Assembly: GCA_000310025.1 (NCBI GenBank) | Contig: FN649731.1 | Location: 76,181-103,980, forward strand | Reading direction: 5' to 3' | From: Ectocarpus siliculosus | Taxonomy: Eukaryota; Sar; Phaeophyceae; Ectocarpales; Ectocarpaceae | Length of the DNA stretch: 27,800 nucleotides | Shown here: in pieces, positions 25,309 to 27,800 of the stretch | How positions within the stretch are numbered: position 1 is the first letter of the stretch | Layout of the letters: the number at the start of each line of letters is the position of its first letter | Position numbers and translations under genes: made by a program | Notes under the pieces: model-generated | Database searches by the model: none | What the model saw: the letters and a program-made list of their open reading frames with translations, nothing else | Told to the model about the DNA's origin: nothing

Positions 25309-25815
25309 ATGTTCGCCACCCGCGAGGACGTGGAAGCCACTCTTCGTGCCAAGCGCCCTCCTGACAAGATGCCGGACCTCCCTCACTGCCTCGCCAGCGA
25401 CCTCCGAGTGCCGAAAACGTTCAAGGAGGCCATGCGGTCTCAACATTCAGAGTTGTGGGATGATGCAGTCGGTCGGGAGTTTTTCGGTCTGTTGGATGCA
25501 GGTACTTTTAGTCCGGTGTAGCAACCAGTAGAAAACTTCATCAACGCCAAGTGGGTATTCAACTGTAAGGCAGACGAGTACGGATGGCCGACGAAATTCA
25601 AGGCAAGACTTGTAGCGCGGGGGGACATGCAGAGGGCTTCGATTGATTTTGGAGAATTGTTTGCACCCACCGTATCCGTGTCTAGTGTGCGTTTGTTGGC
25701 AGCTTTGGCATGTGAGCAGAACCTTGACTTGTGTCATTTCGATATTCAGCAGGCGTTTGTGCAGTCTGAGCTTGAAGAGGATGTTTTCATGCGTCTCCCG
25801 CGAAGGTTGTGGTAG
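25250..25815 (+). pseudogene. pol: copia Pol, N-terminal reverse transcriptase part with TAG
   Basis: In this frame TFKEAMRSQHSELWDDAV begins the conserved copia reverse-transcriptase region. A TAG at 25519-25521 interrupts it after GTFSPV. The frame then continues sensibly: NAKWVFNCKADEYG, FKARLVARG, LFAPTVSVSSVRLLAALA and FDIQQAFVQSELEEDVFMRLP. Near 25800 an apparent extra base shifts it to the next frame, where the match resumes with EGCGRLSG. Both lesions look like decay of a formerly continuous frame. Confidence 0.85.
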
Positions 25816-26944
25816 GTTATCTGGACTGATCGTGAAGCTATGCAAGAGTCTGTACGGTTTGAAGCAGGCGTCACGACAATGGCATGCGCACCTGACGAGG
25901 TGTTTGTTACTTTTAGGATTTGTACAATGTTTGGCGGATGCATGTGTTTTTCGATTTATGGAGGATGGATGTGTGATCATGATCATCGTGGTCCACGTGG
26001 ATGACATTTTTGCCGTAGGGCAGAAGGAGAGATGTGACAAGTTTGGCAGAGACCTCAACGAGATGGTCCCCGTGAAGAACCTTGGGGAGTTGAGGTGGTA
26101 CTCCGCGTGCTTTTACCAGAGAGATCTAGAGAGAGGCCTTTTGAGGATCTCGCAGCAAAGGTTTGCAGAAGAGTTGGCTGCAGAGTACGGCGTAGAGTGG
26201 GGGAAGAGTGTGCCCTTGCCTGTGAGCATGAAGCTCACCGACTTTGACGAGGACGAAGCGTGTGCTGATGTCCCTTTCCGCGAGTTGGTAGGATCCCTGA
26301 TGTGGTTGGCCACTCAAACCAGGCCGGACATCGCGAATGCAGTACGAGCAGTAGCGCGGTATTGCGCGTCTCCCAAGATGGTGCACTGGAAGGCAGCACT
26401 TGGTATTTTAGGGTACGTGCGTAGGACGAGTTGGATGGGGATTACATTTGAGAGGGGTGTAGTGACTGGCATGAGCATGCAGGTGTTTGTGGATGCTGAC
26501 TATGCGAGCAAGGCAGCAGACCGTAGGTCGGTTTCAGGAGGACTAGTGATGTGTGGGGGTGGGTGTGTGACTTGGTTTTCGAGGACGCAGAAGTGCGTTA
26601 CGCTTTCCACAACGGAAGCAGAGTATGTGGCAATTGCCGACGTCTTGAAGGAGGTGCTTTTCTTGAGGCAAGTTTGGCGTTTTATGTTGCCAGATGCAGG
26701 TATGCCGTGCATTCAAATCTTCGAGGATAATCAGGGAGCGATTCAGATTGCGCACAACCCGATCACGAACTCAAACTCGAAGCACATTGATGTACGGCAT
26801 CACTTTATCAGGGAACTGGTAGAGAGGAAGGAGATTTCGATTACTCATGTGGCGTCGGAGTTTCAGCATGCAGATTTCTTGACGAAGGCTATCAGCAAGG
26901 AATCTTTTGCGTTGCACAGAGACTTTGTGATGAATTTGCAGTGA
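25800..26944 (+). pseudogene. pol: copia Pol, reverse transcriptase catalytic core and RNase H
   Basis: After the frame change the frame runs unbroken to TGA at 26942-26944. It contains KLCKSLYGLKQASRQW, the catalytic V-D-D of HVDDIFAVG (25997-26005), and the copia landmarks FRELVGSLMWLATQTRPDIA. RNase H follows with FVDADYASKAADRRSVSGG, LSTTEAEYVA, EDNQGAIQIAHNP and SKHIDVRHHFIRE. This is the best preserved stretch of the element and ends HADFLTKAIS-like, as is normal for copia. Confidence 0.9.
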
Positions 26945-27515
26945 CAGAGGTGTTTTGGGATCAAATCGTGCTTTGCCGTTGAGTGGAAGAGAGAGGATAT
27001 GTACGAGTTTGAACAAGAGATAGAGAGGGTCAAGTGGAGATGGTAGTGTTTTGGAAGGTTAATGTTCGGGATTTTTCTTGATGATTTGGAAGAGTTGGTA
27101 TGCGATTGATTGTTTTTGGAGGTATTGTTTTGGTGTTGGAGTTTTCGATTTTGTCTTGGTTTTGATTTGTTTTGGGATGAACTGGTATGATAAGGATGAC
27201 TTTGATATTTTGTTGGAGCATGACGATGCATACGAGCAGGGGGGCTATTCGATATACTCGTAGCATAGCATGGGGGTGGTATATTGCGTATACATATGCG
27301 GGGATTGCAGTGACGAACTACGGAGGGACAAGAAGTTTCTTTGTGTTTTCCTTGGGAGTGTAGTAGATTGGTGGAGATTCATGGAGATTCGTTCTGGGTA
27401 TTAAAGCGTTATGCGTGACTTGATGCCGTGATGGAATGACGAGCTCAAGCACGCCCCCGATGAATACAACACGTTTTTCACCACGTCTACACGTCTTTAC
27501 CTACCCGTGCGGCCC
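26945..27515 (+). other. copia 3' untranslated region and probable start of 3' LTR
   Basis: After the pol stop there is about 570 bp of T- and G-rich sequence with no coding signal. Two purine runs, CAGGGGGGC near 27237 and CATGGGGGTGG near 27268, are candidates for the polypurine tract that primes plus-strand synthesis and directly precedes the 3' LTR. Confidence 0.5.
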
Positions 27516-27577
27516 GTCATGGCCGAGCTGCTCTACGCTCCCATCACACACAACTGAGCCACCCGAATTATCGATCA
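27516..27577 (+). repeat. 3' LTR end (62 bp shared with the 5' remnant)
   Basis: Identical to 20547-20608. The element ends at TCGATCA; the next five bases, GATTC, would be one half of a target-site duplication. The partner cannot be checked because the left flank is rearranged. Confidence 0.85.
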
Positions 27578-27800
27578 GATTCCGCTGCGGCTGAGGCAAG
27601 CTCTTGGCAGCTGGAGGAGGTGCTGGCTTGTAGCGAGGACGAGACGCTCGATGTTGGTGGGGAGGAGGAAGCTGCTGGGCTTCCTTTCGACGCCGCCGAA
27701 GGCGAAGATAGCGATGACGAGCCCTCGCCTGCAGGTGGTGCAGGCCTCTGGGACCCATCTCTAGGTATGGCAGGCTATAAACGTATGGGTATGGCAGGTT
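27578..27800 (+). CDS. Open acidic reading frame running off the window (partial)
   Basis: Directly after the LTR a frame starting GAT TCC GCT stays open for all 74 codons to the window end. It encodes an acidic, disordered-looking stretch with pieces such as SSWQLEEVLACSEDETLDV, EGEDSDDEPSPAGG and LWDPSLGMAGYKRMGMAG. The frame also extends back into the LTR without a stop. The acidic composition and the absence of stops suggest an exon interrupted by the retrotransposon. Acidic N-termini occur in many nuclear proteins and in some transposases, but no family can be named from this piece. Confidence 0.45.

Larger units (their letters stand above)
20547..27577 (+). mobile_element. Ty1/copia LTR retrotransposon, degenerate
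   Basis: The element has the copia order Gag, protease, integrase, reverse transcriptase, RNase H; integrase before reverse transcriptase separates copia from gypsy. A 62-bp direct repeat (20547-20608 and 27516-27577, identical, ending ATCGATCA) marks the LTR ends. The rest of the 5' LTR is missing. The 3' LTR may start near 27271-27275, after the purine run GGGGGTGG, which would make it about 300 bp with TG...CA ends, but without a complete 5' LTR the start cannot be fixed. I could not identify a convincing primer-binding site after 20608. The coding region is broken by three frame changes (one at the gag-pol junction) and one TAG, so this copy should not be autonomous. Confidence 0.9.

Overview
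The window looks like nuclear DNA of a multicellular eukaryote with split genes. GT-AG introns can be read directly in one gene. Coding density is low, and simple repeats, degenerate tandem repeats and tRNA-derived short elements are abundant. The long G/C tracts, CAG/CTG and GA/CAGA microsatellites, TTAGGG-like telomeric motif and a Ty1/copia element with glutamine-rich Gag would fit a brown alga (Ectocarpus-like stramenopile). That assignment is an inference; no single gene here proves it.

Layout. 1-3942: G-rich low-complexity DNA, one weak minus-strand open frame (446-880) and several small tandem repeats. 3943-5787 (minus): an intronless 614-residue multi-pass membrane protein that I do not recognise. 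5788-14376: about 8.6 kb with no convincing gene but much repeat structure: a 79-nt long-armed palindrome, a telomere-like stretch, a 51-bp-period degenerate array with an inverted relative 1.4 kb away, two copies of a 110-130 bp dispersed repeat in opposite orientations, three copies of a short GGCGACAG-type repeat, and a tRNA-like dimer resembling a SINE. 14377-19697 (minus): an ankyrin-repeat gene that I can assemble into six exons with consistent phases (486 residues). Its introns hold microsatellites and a pair of inverted repeats flanking exon 3. 19698-20311: tRNA-derived repeat sequence. 20547-27577 (plus): a decayed Ty1/copia retrotransposon (Gag, protease, DD35E integrase, reverse transcriptase, RNase H) with a frame break at the gag-pol junction, two frame breaks inside pol and one in-frame TAG. 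27578-27800: an open acidic reading frame that begins right after the 3' LTR and leaves the window.

The genes do not form a pathway. The most unusual structure is the 5' end of the copia element. Only the last 62 bp of its LTR remain. They are joined to a 237-bp inverted copy of the element's own coding region, which ends in a homopolymer tract, so this looks like a rearranged product of aberrant reverse transcription or self-integration. The second point of interest is the ankyrin gene, where exon 3 sits between oppositely oriented repeat copies and exon 4 uses a roughly 200-nt microsatellite as its polypyrimidine tract.
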